A stretch of DNA of 48,093 nucleotides from RHKX01 sp035759925 (lineage in GTDB: Bacteria > Actinomycetota > Thermoleophilia > Solirubrobacterales > 70-9), in contig DASTTY010000024.1 in NCBI GenBank assembly GCA_035759925.1, positions 1 to 48,093 of the forward strand, read 5' to 3'. Numbering within the stretch: position 1 is the first letter of the stretch; each line of letters begins with the position of its first letter. Position numbers and translations under genes: made by a program. Below, one piece after another: positions 16,345 through 24,567 of this stretch. The notes beneath the pieces are model-generated. The model was not told where the DNA came from. It worked only from the letters and a program-made list of their open reading frames with translations, and searched no databases.

Positions 16345-17124
16345 ATGGAAACCAACGTCAAAGCCGTTGAGCTCAAGGATCTTTGGCGTCGCTGCAAGGA
16401 AGACGGCGACGAACGCGCCCGCGAGCGGCTCGTCGTCGCCTACTCGCCCCTCGTCAAGTACGTCGCCGGGCGGATGGCCTCCGGCCTCCCCTCGCACGTC
16501 GAGGAGGGTGACCTGATCTCCTACGGCCTGATCGGGCTGATCGGCTCGATCGAGCGCTACGACCTCGACCGCGACATCAAGTTCGAGACCTACGCCGTCG
16601 CGCGGATCCGCGGGGCGATCATCGACGAGCTGCGATCGCTCGACTGGGTGCCGCGCTCGGTTCGCGCCAAGGCCCGCGACGTCGAGAAGGCGCATTCCCA
16701 GCTCGAGAACAAGCTCGGCCGCGCCCCGAACGAGGAGGAGATGGCCGACAAGCTCGGCGTCTCCGTCGAGGACTTCCGGACGACGCTGCTCGAGATCGCG
16801 AACTCCTCGGTGCTGGCGCTCGACGACCTCTGGACGGTCTCCGACCCCGACGGCGGCCAGGTCTCCCTGCTCGACACGATCCGCGACCCGAACGCGATCG
16901 ACCCCGAGGAGGCGATCGACACGGTCGAGCTCAAGGATCGCCTCGCGGACGCGATCGAGTCGCTCCCCGACCGCGAGCGGCTCGTGATCGCCCTCTACTA
17001 CTACGAGGCGCTGACGCTGCGCGAGATCGGGGACGTGCTCGGGGTGACGGAGTCGCGGGTCTCGCAGCTCCACACGAAGGCTGTCCTCGGGATGCGCTCG
17101 CACCTCCAGAACGCCGCAGCCTGA
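16345..17124 (+). CDS. FliA/WhiG-family RNA polymerase sigma factor
   Basis: 259 aa. Region 2 is clear (LVKYVAGRMASGLPSHVEEG, LISYGLIGLIGSIERYD, FETYAVARIRGAIIDELRSL, then DWVPRSVR as in FliA/WhiG). Region 3 follows, then region 4 (LPDRERLVIALYYYEALTLR, then GVTESRVSQLHTKAVL). FliA controls flagellar genes and WhiG controls sporulation in Streptomyces; which process it serves here cannot be told, as no flagellar gene is in the window. A strong ribosome binding site (GAGGAGGG) precedes ATG 16345, and TAACGT at 16317-16322 is a candidate -10. Confidence 0.94.
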   Translation: METNVKAVELKDLWRRCKEDGDERARERLVVAYSPLVKYVAGRMASGLPSHVEEGDLISYGLIGLIGSIERYDLDRDIKFETYAVARIRGAIIDELRSLDWVPRSVRAKARDVEKAHSQLENKLGRAPNEEEMADKLGVSVEDFRTTLLEIANSSVLALDDLWTVSDPDGGQVSLLDTIRDPNAIDPEEAIDTVELKDRLADAIESLPDRERLVIALYYYEALTLREIGDVLGVTESRVSQLHTKAVLGMRSHLQNAAA

Positions 17125-17176
17125 CGGCTCCACCCGCTTACCGGCGGGCGTTAGCAGCGCAGTCGCCGCCGTGATC

Positions 17177-17182
17177 TAACCT
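17177..17182 (+). promoter_or_regulatory. candidate -10 (TAACCT) for leaderless gene 17191
   Basis: Ends 8 nt before ATG 17191; no Shine-Dalgarno is visible. Confidence 0.4.
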
Positions 17183-17190
17183 GCGGCCCG

Positions 17191-17907
17191 ATGGTCGACG
17201 AGATCCCCGACCCGACCTGCGCCGTCTGCGGCCGGCGGCTGCTGCCCGGCGAGCGGGCGATCGCGTTCGTGACCCGCGACGGCGAGACCATCGAGGTCTG
17301 CGAGCTCTGCAAGCCGCGCGCGGAGGCCGCCGGCTGGCTGACCCCGGAGGAGGCCGAGGCGGCCGGCGGAGCGACGGCCGGCCGCGAGCGACGCCGAAGC
17401 CGTGGCGCGCAGGTGCTCGGCGGGCTGCTCGCTCGCCGTCCGCAGCCCGAGACCGATGGCGGTCCCCCGGAGCCGAGCGCAGCCCGCGGTGCGGCGGCAG
17501 CGGAGCCGCCGCCGGCGGAGCCCGATGCCGACCCCGATCCGGTTGACGCGCCGGAGCCCGTCCCGACCGGTACGACGGTCGCCGAGGCATTACGGGCCTT
17601 CAACCGCTCCGACCATCGCCGGACGGTTGCCGGATTGACCCGCACGCTGGGGCCGCCGCGGGCCACGGCCCTCGTCGTCAAGGGCAACGGGAGCGGCGAC
17701 ACGGTCCGGCTGACGATCGCCTGGGAGATCACCTGGTATCAGTGGGAGGTGGCGGCGTCCGGTCGCGGCCACGAGGTCCGCGAGTCGGGCAAGGGGGAGA
17801 CGATCGACCAGCTCCGGACCCCGGACCGGGCCTGGAATTTGATGGCTGCCGCCGACGGGACGCTCGAGGAGAAGACGGCGTCGGCGACCCCGGTCGAGGA
17901 AGCTTGA
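17191..17907 (+). CDS. zinc-finger-like hypothetical protein
   Basis: 238 aa, function unknown. The N-terminal module CAVCGRRLLPGE, followed about 25 residues later by CELCKPRA, is a four-cysteine treble-clef-like zinc site of the kind placed before otherwise unrelated domains. A long low-complexity A/P/E/R linker (about residues 55-130) follows. The C-terminal globular segment (VAEALRAFNRSDHRRTVAGL onward, with RLTIAWEITWYQWEVAA) looks like a compact alpha/beta domain. The stop overlaps the next start as TTGA, so it is coupled to the RNase HI-like gene. Confidence 0.8.
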   Translation: MVDEIPDPTCAVCGRRLLPGERAIAFVTRDGETIEVCELCKPRAEAAGWLTPEEAEAAGGATAGRERRRSRGAQVLGGLLARRPQPETDGGPPEPSAARGAAAAEPPPAEPDADPDPVDAPEPVPTGTTVAEALRAFNRSDHRRTVAGLTRTLGPPRATALVVKGNGSGDTVRLTIAWEITWYQWEVAASGRGHEVRESGKGETIDQLRTPDRAWNLMAAADGTLEEKTASATPVEEA

Positions 17908-18305
17908 GACTCACCGTCCACGTCGACGGCGGGTCGCGGGGGAACCCCGGCCCGGCCGCGATCGCCGCGGTGGTCAGCGACGAAAGCGGCGAGCTGATCG
18001 ACAGCACCGGTCAGGTGATCGGACGGGCGACCAACAATGTCGCCGAGTACCGGGCTCTGATCCTCGGGATCGAGCGCGCAGCCGCCCTCGGCGCCACCGA
18101 GCTCGACCTCGTCGGCGACTCGGAGCTGATCGTCAAGCAGGTCCGGGGGGAGTACAAGGTCAGGGACCCGAACATGAAGCCCCTTCACGCAGCGGTGATG
18201 ACGGCGCTGCGCCCGTTCGACGCCTGGTCGATCCGCCACGTCAAGCGCGACCAGAACGCCCACGCCGACCGCCTCGTCAACGAGACCCTCGACGCCGGGG
18301 ACTGA
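17904..18305 (+). CDS. ribonuclease HI family protein
   Basis: 133 aa. RNase H fold with the complete DEDD set: D in HVDGGSRGNPGPAAIAAV, E in NNVAEYRALILGIE, D in LVGDSELIVKQVRGE, and the final D in QNAHADRLVNETLD. It is the short plant/actinobacterial-type RNase HI without the basic protrusion, similar to proteins annotated reverse-transcriptase-like. It hydrolyses RNA in RNA:DNA hybrids. TTG 17904 gives MRLTVHVDGG and overlaps the previous stop by 4 bases. The window thus carries both RNase HII and an RNase HI-like enzyme. Confidence 0.9.
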   Translation: MRLTVHVDGGSRGNPGPAAIAAVVSDESGELIDSTGQVIGRATNNVAEYRALILGIERAAALGATELDLVGDSELIVKQVRGEYKVRDPNMKPLHAAVMTALRPFDAWSIRHVKRDQNAHADRLVNETLDAGD

Positions 18306-18345
18306 GCCCGGCGCCGGATCTCCGGCCGGCCGCCCAGCCCGCTTC

Positions 18346-18351
18346 TATACT
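18346..18351 (+). promoter_or_regulatory. -10 element (TATACT) of tRNA-Gly
   Basis: TATACT ends 11 nt upstream of the mature tRNA 5' end. No matching -35 hexamer is evident. Confidence 0.5.
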
Positions 18352-18362
18352 TCCGCCTCCGT

Positions 18363-18436
18363 GCGGCTGTAGCTCAGTTGGCTAGAGCGTCTGCTTGCCA
18401 TGCAGAAGGTCGTGGGTTCGAATCCCATCAGCCGCT
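18363..18436 (+). tRNA. trnG-GCC: tRNA-Gly (anticodon GCC)
   Basis: Full cloverleaf of 74 nt. The acceptor GCGGCTG pairs with CAGCCGC, the anticodon stem TCTGC/GCAGA carries loop TTGCCAT (GCC at 34-36, T33 present), and the T arm is GTGGG TTCGAAT CCCAT. The discriminator is T, as expected for bacterial glycine tRNA. CCA is not encoded. Confidence 0.97.
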
Positions 18437-18441
18437 TTCAG

Positions 18442-18447
18442 TAGGTT
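18442..18447 (+). promoter_or_regulatory. candidate -10 (TAGGTT) for the DUF4386 gene
   Basis: Lies just after the tRNA-Gly 3' end and 9 nt before ATG 18457. Confidence 0.35.
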
Positions 18448-18456
18448 CTGCGCCCC

Positions 18457-19191
18457 ATGACCGAGTACGTGCGGGGAGGCGTTGCTGCGGAGCAGACGCC
18501 GCAGCAAAGGCGGACCGCACGGATCGCGGGCTGGCTCATGCTGTCGACGTTCGTCACGTCGATCGGCGCGCTGATCCTCTACCAGCCGGCGTTCGACGAC
18601 GGCTACATCCTCGGCGGCGGCGACGACGGCCAGATCACGCTCGCCGCCCTGCTCGAGATCTTCCTGATGATCGGCAACGTCGGCACCGCCGTGGTGATGT
18701 TCCCGATCCTCCGCCGTTACAGCGAAACGCTCTCGCTCAGCTACGTGACTTCGCGGACCATCGAGGCGGTGATAATCGGCGTCGGCGCGATCAGCGTCCT
18801 GTCGATCCTCACGTTGCACGACGACCTGGCGGGGTCGATCGGCGCGGATGGAACGTCGCTCGACGTCGCCGGTCGAACGCTGGTCGCGATCCACGACTGG
18901 ACGTTCCTGTTCGGCCCCGGATTCTGCGTCGGCATCAACGGGATCCTGCTCGGCTGGATGATGTACCGGACCGGCTTGATGCCTCCCCGGCTTGCGATGC
19001 TCGGGGTCGTCGGCGGTCCGCTGATCTTCATCTCGGCGATCTTCGTCCTGTTCGGTGCCTACGAGCAGAACGGCTTCCACGCCGTCCTCTCGATCCCGGA
19101 GGGCGCATTCGAGCTCGCGTTCGCTCTCTACCTGACCATCAAGGGGTTCCGGAGCTCGCCGGTCCTCGCCGCTCAGACGGTCGATCCCTGA
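18457..19191 (+). CDS. DUF4386-family multipass membrane protein
   Basis: 244 aa with about six hydrophobic segments. The N-terminal RRTARIAGWLMLSTFVTSIGA is the typical opening of DUF4386 proteins, as are the EIFLMIGNVGTAVVMFPILR region, the HDWTFLFGPGFCVGINGILL segment and GAYEQNGFHAVLSIPEGAFE near the end. The family is common in actinobacteria and Bacteroidetes, lies in the cytoplasmic membrane and has no established function. Directly follows tRNA-Gly. An 18-bp perfect palindrome begins 11 nt after the stop. Confidence 0.88.
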   Translation: MTEYVRGGVAAEQTPQQRRTARIAGWLMLSTFVTSIGALILYQPAFDDGYILGGGDDGQITLAALLEIFLMIGNVGTAVVMFPILRRYSETLSLSYVTSRTIEAVIIGVGAISVLSILTLHDDLAGSIGADGTSLDVAGRTLVAIHDWTFLFGPGFCVGINGILLGWMMYRTGLMPPRLAMLGVVGGPLIFISAIFVLFGAYEQNGFHAVLSIPEGAFELAFALYLTIKGFRSSPVLAAQTVDP

Positions 19192-19201
19192 TTGCCCGCC
19201 C

Positions 19202-19219
19202 AGTGCTCCGCGGAGCACT
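19202..19219. repeat. perfect 18-bp palindrome, possible hairpin
   Basis: AGTGCTCCG followed by CGGAGCACT: each half is the exact reverse complement of the other. As RNA it folds into a 7-bp stem with a CGCG loop, 11 nt after the DUF4386 stop. There is no T-tract, so termination is only one possibility; a dyad operator is another. Confidence 0.6.
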
Positions 19220-19685
19220 CCGTCCCGCCACTGAACGCGAAAGCGTCGAGCTTGCGGAGTGGATCGGCCCGCGGTCGGATCCGTAAACGGTCGCGCGCGC
19301 ACTTCCCCCCAAGCAAACGAGCCGCCCGCAGCAGCAACTGAGATGGGCGACTCGTTGGCAACGGGCGAAGCGCTCCGAACCGGACCCGAGGGAGAGGGCC
19401 GGGCCCCTTATCGATCCACCCGTCCCGGCGGTGCTACCCATGTCTCGCGTCGCCAAACAAACAATTCGATTCCTCTGAGTGAGGACGTCGGCTCGTCTGT
19501 GGACCCGCTTCCGGTCAGGGCCCTGACAGCGCGTGTGACGAGCTCACAGCGGGGTAACGGCCTATTCATGGAAAGGGATGGAGGCGGAGAGCCCTCCCGC
19601 CGTGGCGAGCGGCTCCCGCGCGACAAACGCGACTACAACGCACCGATGACGGGCGCCAGGCCCGGCGTTCATCCGGCGAGCAGGA

Positions 19686-19704
19686 CGGCGCCGGGTCGGC
19701 GCCG
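19686..19704. terminator. GC-rich hairpin before the convergent hydrolase stop
   Basis: CGGCGCC / GGCGCCG arms of 7 bp with loop GGGTC, 22 bp beyond the 3' end of the minus-strand hydrolase. No T-run; a factor-assisted or hairpin-only terminator is inferred. Confidence 0.4.
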
Positions 19705-19726
19705 CGCCGCGATCAGGGACTGAGCC

Positions 19727-20545
19727 TCAGAGATCGGCGATGAAGCCGGCGACCGCAGCGACGGCCTCGTCGGGCGCATCCGAGAACAGGAAGTGGCCGG
19801 CCCCCTCGATGACCTCGATCCGGGCGCCGGGGATCTCGCGCTCGAATCGAAAGGCGCTCGCCACCGGTGCGAACTCGTCCTTCTCCCCCCAGAGCAGCAG
19901 CGTCGGGACGCCGAGGCGGCCGAGCTCGCCCTCGTGGCCGGCGATCTTCTCGAAGTCGCCGGAGCGGTACATCTCGAGGATCGCTCGCCGGCCGGCTTCG
20001 GTTCCGAGCGACCGCCAGTACTCGTCGACCGCCTCCTCGCTCATCAGCGGCGAGACCGCCTTCATCATCGCCCCGAATGAGCCCCGGTCGAGACCGGCGA
20101 GCATCTCCTCGCCGGTCCCCTCGGTGCGCAGTCCAGCCGCCATCCCGTGCCACTTGCCGTCCGGGAAGAATCCGGTCCCGGAGATCACGAGCGCCGCTAT
20201 CCGCTCCGGGTGCTCGCAGGCCCAGCGCAGGCCGACCAGCCCGCCCCAATCGTGGACGATCAGAACGACGGGTGGCAGGCCGACCTCGTCGGCGAACTCG
20301 TCGACGACCTCGACGAGCCGCTCCCAGCTGTTCGGCGCCTGCGGTGGCGACTCCCCTGATCCAGGCAGATCTGGGGCGAGGGCTCGGTAGCCCGTACGGG
20401 CGGCAGTCTCGAGCATGGCCCGCCACATGAACGACGTCTCCGGGAAACCGTGCAGGCAGAGGACGGCGTGCTCGCGTTGCTCGCCGTCCGGGAGCGCCTC
20501 CCGATAGGAGATCGCCGACGTCCGTGCGCTCCGGACCGTGCTCAT
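19727..20545 (-). CDS. alpha/beta hydrolase of the haloalkane dehalogenase / epoxide hydrolase type
   Basis: 272 aa. The oxyanion region is CLHGFPETSFMWR (HGFP motif), the nucleophile elbow is VHDWGG, with Asp instead of Ser. A GEKDEFAPVASAF segment supplies the charge-relay acid, and GAGHFLFSD the catalytic His. An aspartate nucleophile is the hallmark of epoxide hydrolases and haloalkane dehalogenases, which form an ester intermediate. Which reaction it performs cannot be decided, because the cap residues are not diagnostic by eye. ATG 20545 overlaps the stop of the upstream PLC-like gene (ATGA). Confidence 0.9.
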   Translation of the reverse strand: MSTVRSARTSAISYREALPDGEQREHAVLCLHGFPETSFMWRAMLETAARTGYRALAPDLPGSGESPPQAPNSWERLVEVVDEFADEVGLPPVVLIVHDWGGLVGLRWACEHPERIAALVISGTGFFPDGKWHGMAAGLRTEGTGEEMLAGLDRGSFGAMMKAVSPLMSEEAVDEYWRSLGTEAGRRAILEMYRSGDFEKIAGHEGELGRLGVPTLLLWGEKDEFAPVASAFRFEREIPGARIEVIEGAGHFLFSDAPDEAVAAVAGFIADL

Positions 20546-21513
20546 GGCCCGGGCTTCGCGGCGGCGATGCCGTTCAGGTCGCGGACGGCGTCGAGCAGGT
20601 CGCCGGCGGTCACCTGATCGGCGGCGATGATCGACGGCAACCTGCCGCGAACCGCATCGCACTCCTTTGCCCGGCCGACGATGACGCTGCGCGCATTCAC
20701 CCGCGCCGACGCCTCGAGGTCCGGCTTGGCGGGCGCGGTCGGCGGCGACCAGTGGTTCATCAGGAACATCGAGCCGGTCACGTCGCCGCGGTTCGGACCG
20801 CAGCTCGCCTTCCAGTTGGTGGGCCTGGTCAACAGATCCGGGTTCGGGAAGGTGTAGGGCGTCTCCTGGAGGATCCCCTGGTAGGTCCGGTGGTACCAGT
20901 CGTAGCTGCCCGCGTCGTTGTCGGCGAGCATCACGACCTGCTGGCGGGAGCGGATCATCTGCCGCGCCGTCGGCCAGACGTCGGTCGGGCCACGATAGAC
21001 GAAGTCGAGCAGTCGGCTACGCCGCATCGCCCGAGCGAAGTCGGTGGGGGAGATGTAGTCCTCGTTGTCGATCAGCAGGACGTTGTTGGGTCGGTTGCGG
21101 AGGAACCGGCGGATCTGGCGGAGCATCGGCGCCAGCCGCGAGGCTCCGAGCTGGCAGTAGACGTGGCAGAGATAGGTTCGCGCCTCCGGATCCGAGCGAT
21201 CCGTGTTCTCGACGATCCCGTTGTCGCGGAGCCGCCCGTAGTAGGTGTCGACCAGCAACGCCCGGATCCCGAAATGGAGCTGATCGGGGATCGCGATCGA
21301 CTGGTTCGGCAGCACCCAACCGAGCGCGTCGGTCGACATCGCGTTGTGGGCGCCGGCGAGGACGATCTCGTTGAAGGGCTGATCGCAGAGGACCTTCTGC
21401 CCGTTGCAGCGGACGATCCGCTTGGCCTCGGCGCCCGCGGCGAACGCGGCAGCGGCGATGGCGACCACGAGGACGATCAGCAGGGCGGCGCGGCGCCGGG
21501 ACGAGACAGCCAT
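20542..21513 (-). CDS. secreted PI-PLC-like phosphodiesterase
   Basis: 323 aa. Signal peptide: basic SSRRR followed by a 20-residue hydrophobic stretch ending AGAEA. The TIM-barrel PLC-like domain shows the first catalytic His in LAGAHNAMS, the Asp in FGIRALLVDTYYGRL, and a second His in TYLCHVYCQLG. These correspond to the X-domain signature of bacterial PI-specific phospholipases C and similar phosphodiesterases. Several cysteines suggest disulfides outside the cell. ATG 21513 is favoured over an upstream in-frame start at 21639 because it starts right at the signal peptide and has TAGATT 8 nt upstream. Confidence 0.85.
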   Translation of the reverse strand: MAVSSRRRAALLIVLVVAIAAAAFAAGAEAKRIVRCNGQKVLCDQPFNEIVLAGAHNAMSTDALGWVLPNQSIAIPDQLHFGIRALLVDTYYGRLRDNGIVENTDRSDPEARTYLCHVYCQLGASRLAPMLRQIRRFLRNRPNNVLLIDNEDYISPTDFARAMRRSRLLDFVYRGPTDVWPTARQMIRSRQQVVMLADNDAGSYDWYHRTYQGILQETPYTFPNPDLLTRPTNWKASCGPNRGDVTGSMFLMNHWSPPTAPAKPDLEASARVNARSVIVGRAKECDAVRGRLPSIIAADQVTAGDLLDAVRDLNGIAAAKPGP

Positions 21514-21521
21514 CGGCGGGG

Positions 21522-21527
21522 AATCTA
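21522..21527 (-). promoter_or_regulatory. candidate -10 (TAGATT) for the PLC-like gene
   Basis: Minus-strand TAGATT, 8 nt before ATG 21513 and overlapping the end of the TylF gene. Identical to the -10 of tRNA-Val at 47243-47248. Confidence 0.42.
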
Positions 21528-22247
21528 TCCGCGACTCGCGGTTCTCCGCAGCACCACGCTGCCCCAGATGTCGGCCAACTCGACCGGGCGTTCGGGGATC
21601 TCGCTCGTGAACTCGTCGAGCGCGCGCTTGCATCCCCAATCCGATTCCGGGTTGTTGTAGTCGTGCACGATCAGGTATCCCGCCGGCGACAATCGGGGGT
21701 AGAAGAACCGCAGGCTCGCGAGGGTGGGGCCGTAGAGGTCGAGATCGATCAGGACGAACGCGAAGCGCTCGTCCTCGAGGCCGACGAACGTCTCCGGAAC
21801 TCGCCCCGGTCGAATCCGTACGTTGGGGTCCGCCCCGACGTGTCGCGCCACCGCGGCCGCACTGGTGTCTCGAAAGCGCATGTCAACCGGGCTGTCCGGG
21901 TCGAGATCGCGCGATGGGAAGCCCTCGAATGTGTCGAACAGATAGATCGGCCGATCGGGGGCGAGAGCATGTAGGTACCGACTGACCTCGCCGCGCCAAA
22001 CGCCGACCTCGGCGAGAGCGCCGCCGATGTCATCGTCGATCACACGCTGAACGGCGAGGCCCATCGTGCTGTACCGGAAATAGTCGACCTCCGCGATCGC
22101 GGCCCGGTGGTGGCGGTCCGCAAACGTCGGATGGCGCATCGCGTTGGCGGGCCGCACCATCGCCAGCGCCCGCCGCCGGGCCTCGCGAAGCCAGGAGACC
22201 CGGGCGAGAGCCCGGCGGACACGACTCGATCCTGTTGCGGCCCCCAC
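21525..22247 (-). CDS. TylF/MycF-type O-methyltransferase
   Basis: 240 aa SAM-dependent methyltransferase. Motif I is ALAEVGVWRGEVSRYLHAL, followed by the family's LFDTFEGFPSRD, the metal/substrate residues FVLIDLDLYGPTLASLRFFY, and LSPAGYLIVHDYNNP. TylF and MycF methylate sugar hydroxyls of macrolides; relatives act on surface-glycan sugars. Start is GTG 22247 with TAGGCT 6 nt upstream. Only 11 bp separate it from the PLC-like gene, so the three minus-strand genes probably form a unit with an internal promoter. Confidence 0.88.
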   Translation of the reverse strand: MGAATGSSRVRRALARVSWLREARRRALAMVRPANAMRHPTFADRHHRAAIAEVDYFRYSTMGLAVQRVIDDDIGGALAEVGVWRGEVSRYLHALAPDRPIYLFDTFEGFPSRDLDPDSPVDMRFRDTSAAAVARHVGADPNVRIRPGRVPETFVGLEDERFAFVLIDLDLYGPTLASLRFFYPRLSPAGYLIVHDYNNPESDWGCKRALDEFTSEIPERPVELADIWGSVVLRRTASRG

Positions 22248-22253
22248 GCTCCG

Positions 22254-22259
22254 AGCCTA
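22254..22259 (-). promoter_or_regulatory. candidate -10 (TAGGCT) for leaderless TylF gene
   Basis: Minus-strand TAGGCT ends 6 nt before GTG 22247; no Shine-Dalgarno. Confidence 0.42.
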
Positions 22260-22436
22260 ACGTGCGCCGCGCTTCGGGAACTGCGTCACTTTCCGGAACC
22301 GGGCGGTAGGGTTCTGCGCCTGCGTTAGGAACATGGAGCCGCCTGCCGAGTGACGTCAGCCGCCCGTCGACCTCGCAACCGTTCACAGATCCACCTTTGA
22401 CCGGGTGATGGACAACAAACTGAGGGGGAGCTTGGG

Positions 22437-24497
22437 ATGGAAACGGCTCGTATCGGTAAGAGCATGAAGCTCGGAACCGCGATCGCTGCCTTCGTGGTCG
22501 CTTTCGCCGCCGCCGGCCTCGGCGCCGGACAGGCATCGGCCGGCACCTGGGACGACCTCGCCTGGATGTATCAGCCGTCCGAGGTCGTGCAGATCCACCT
22601 GACGCTGAACGACGAGCAGAAGGCGGCGCTGAACACCAACGACGAGCTCCGCGACTGGGTCGGTGACGTCGGCTTCTGGATGCAGGGCTCGGGCGGCAAG
22701 AGCTTCGCTTCGGCGGAGACGCCCTGGCGGATCGAGGCGAAGCTCAAGGGCCACACCTCCTTCCGGTTCCTCGACCAGAAGGCCTCCTTCAACCTCAAGC
22801 TCCCGAAGGACTCGCGCCCCGACGGCCTGAAGCGGATCACGCTCAACAACATGGTCCAGGACCCGTCCTACCTGCGTGAGACGACCGCTTACGAGATATT
22901 CCGCGCCGCCGGCCTTCCCGCCGCCCGGACCGGCTACGCCCAGCTCTGGGTCAACGACGAGTACTACGGCCTCTACCTGAACCTCGAGAAATACAACGAC
23001 CAGTCGCTCGAGCACTGGTTCTCCTCGCTCGGGCACCTGTTCGAGAGCACGAGCCGCAGCGACATCCTCCGCACCGGCGACCTCCTCAATGAGGACTTCG
23101 AGGTCGACGAGGGGGACGAGGAGGACTTGTCCGATCTCGAAGCGCTGACGGCGGCTGCGCGGACCGGCGAGTGGGGTCAGATCGCCGCCCACCTGGCCAG
23201 CCCCGAGAGCGTGATCAGATACCTCGCCGCCGAGTGGTACGTCGGCCAGTGGGACGGCTATGCCTGGAACCAGAACAACTACTACCTGCACAGCGATGCA
23301 GATGGACTGTTCACGCTGCTGCCCTCAGGCCCCGACCAGGCCTTCCGGACGAACGTGCCGCGGGGCGACTTCAACCTGTCATTCCCGCTTTCCTCCGCGC
23401 TCGAGACCTGGAACACACCGCGCGGCGCCGGGGCCCTGATCGAGGCGTGCTTCGCCGATCCCGCCTGCTCCGACCAGTTCATCCACGAGCTCGAGGACGT
23501 GAAACAGGCCGCGGTGGGTCTCGATGAACCGACGAAGGTCGCCGCGCGGGCGGCGGCGCTGAGCCCCCTGATCGCTTCCGATCCCCGCAAGGAGCACAAC
23601 CTCGGATCGACGGCACTGGCACAGAAGGGGATCCTCGACCATCTCAAAGCCCGCAACGACGCGGTGGAGCAGCTGTTGCTGACCCATCCGCTGACCATGC
23701 ACACCCCCGCGATCACCGGTGCCCCGGAAGCGGTCACGACGGCGAAGGACGCGATCTTCGAGTTCGGAGCGGGGCTGGACGAGAGCCAGGGCGTCACCGG
23801 GTTCGAATGCAGTCTCGACGGGGCCGACTTCACCGCCTGCACGCCACCGGCCTCCTACCAGGATTTGCCGGTCGGAGACCATCGGTTCGAGGTGCGGGCG
23901 GTCAACGACGGGGACACGCCGAGCCCGGCGACGGCCCGTACCTGGACCGTCGCCGACCTGCCCAAGCACGCCCTGACGATCAACGAGACCGGGGACGGCT
24001 CCGGCAGCGTCAGCGCCGATCCGGCAGGGCCCCAGTACGACGAGGGCACCGAGGTGACCCTGACCGCGACGCCGGACGCCGGCTCCACCTTCACCGGCTG
24101 GACCGGATGCGACTCGGTGAGCACCGCCGGCGACTGCATCGTCTCGATGGACCAGGCGAGGACGGTCACGGCCGCGTTCGCGCTGGTCAAGCAGCCCGGC
24201 ATCGTCGGCTGGGTCAAGGCCCCGGAGAAGCGCAAGGTCAAGCGCGGCGAGAAGGTCGTGGTCGAGGTCCGGGTCAAGAACGCCGGGGACGAGCCCCTTG
24301 CCACTCAGCTCGATGCCGAGGCCTCCGATGACCGGGTGAAGGTCAAGGGCGCCTATGCGGTGAGTGCCGGCCCGGGACAGGTCGACGTCGTCCGGGCGAG
24401 AATCAGGGCCACCAGGAAGGCAAGGGGCACGGCGAGGATCACCTTCGAGGCAGACGGCGAGAAGGCCGTGACCCGGGTGGTCGTCAAGAAACGCTGA
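22437..24497 (+). CDS. secreted CotH-kinase-family protein with repeat and Ig-like domains
   Basis: 686 aa. ATG 22437 follows a GGGGGAG ribosome binding site; a signal peptide covers about residues 1-36 (KLGTAIAAFVVAFAAAGLGA, cleavage near ASA-G). Residues about 45-400 resemble CotH atypical kinases: FNLKLPKDSRPDGLKRITLN, RTGYAQLWVNDEYYGLYLNL, and LPSGPDQAF near the metal-binding position. Next come an Ig/Fn-like module (FECSLDGADFTACTPP), an InlB-type bacterial repeat (TLTATPDAGSTFTGWTGCDS) and a C-terminal basic beta-rich domain (about 585-686). CotH proteins phosphorylate spore-coat proteins in Bacillus; the substrate of secreted actinobacterial forms is unknown. Confidence 0.88.
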   Translation: METARIGKSMKLGTAIAAFVVAFAAAGLGAGQASAGTWDDLAWMYQPSEVVQIHLTLNDEQKAALNTNDELRDWVGDVGFWMQGSGGKSFASAETPWRIEAKLKGHTSFRFLDQKASFNLKLPKDSRPDGLKRITLNNMVQDPSYLRETTAYEIFRAAGLPAARTGYAQLWVNDEYYGLYLNLEKYNDQSLEHWFSSLGHLFESTSRSDILRTGDLLNEDFEVDEGDEEDLSDLEALTAAARTGEWGQIAAHLASPESVIRYLAAEWYVGQWDGYAWNQNNYYLHSDADGLFTLLPSGPDQAFRTNVPRGDFNLSFPLSSALETWNTPRGAGALIEACFADPACSDQFIHELEDVKQAAVGLDEPTKVAARAAALSPLIASDPRKEHNLGSTALAQKGILDHLKARNDAVEQLLLTHPLTMHTPAITGAPEAVTTAKDAIFEFGAGLDESQGVTGFECSLDGADFTACTPPASYQDLPVGDHRFEVRAVNDGDTPSPATARTWTVADLPKHALTINETGDGSGSVSADPAGPQYDEGTEVTLTATPDAGSTFTGWTGCDSVSTAGDCIVSMDQARTVTAAFALVKQPGIVGWVKAPEKRKVKRGEKVVVEVRVKNAGDEPLATQLDAEASDDRVKVKGAYAVSAGPGQVDVVRARIRATRKARGTARITFEADGEKAVTRVVVKKR

Positions 24498-24498
24498 G

Positions 24499-24567
24499 GA
24501 CGCCAAGCGAAGGGCTAAGCTGCACGGCGCGTACTTGGCCGAGCGGCTTCTAGGCAGCCTCGAGCTC
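24499..24567 (+). pseudogene. tyrosine recombinase C-terminal remnant (left)
   Basis: Directly after the cotH stop the frame reads DAKRRAKLHGAYLAERL. This matches the integrase tail AVKRRGKLSGAYLAEYER found at the other end of the islet in 11 of 16 positions, and it has no upstream catalytic domain. Confidence 0.5.

Larger units (their letters stand above)
19192..19726. other. gene-free stretch between convergent genes
   Basis: 535 bp separate two converging 3' ends, which is long for this gene-dense window. It holds a perfect palindrome at 19202-19219 and a 7-bp-stem hairpin at 19686-19704. Codon use of the open frames here is not gene-like and none has a ribosome binding site. I looked for tmRNA, RNase P RNA, SRP RNA and common riboswitch landmarks and found none. 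Confidence 0.6.

Noticed and set aside
19568..19723. 51-codon frame starting MERDGGGEP with a DKRDYNAP segment resembling a tmRNA tag
   Set aside because: No tmRNA acceptor or T-arm structure nearby, no ALAA-type ending and no ribosome binding site.
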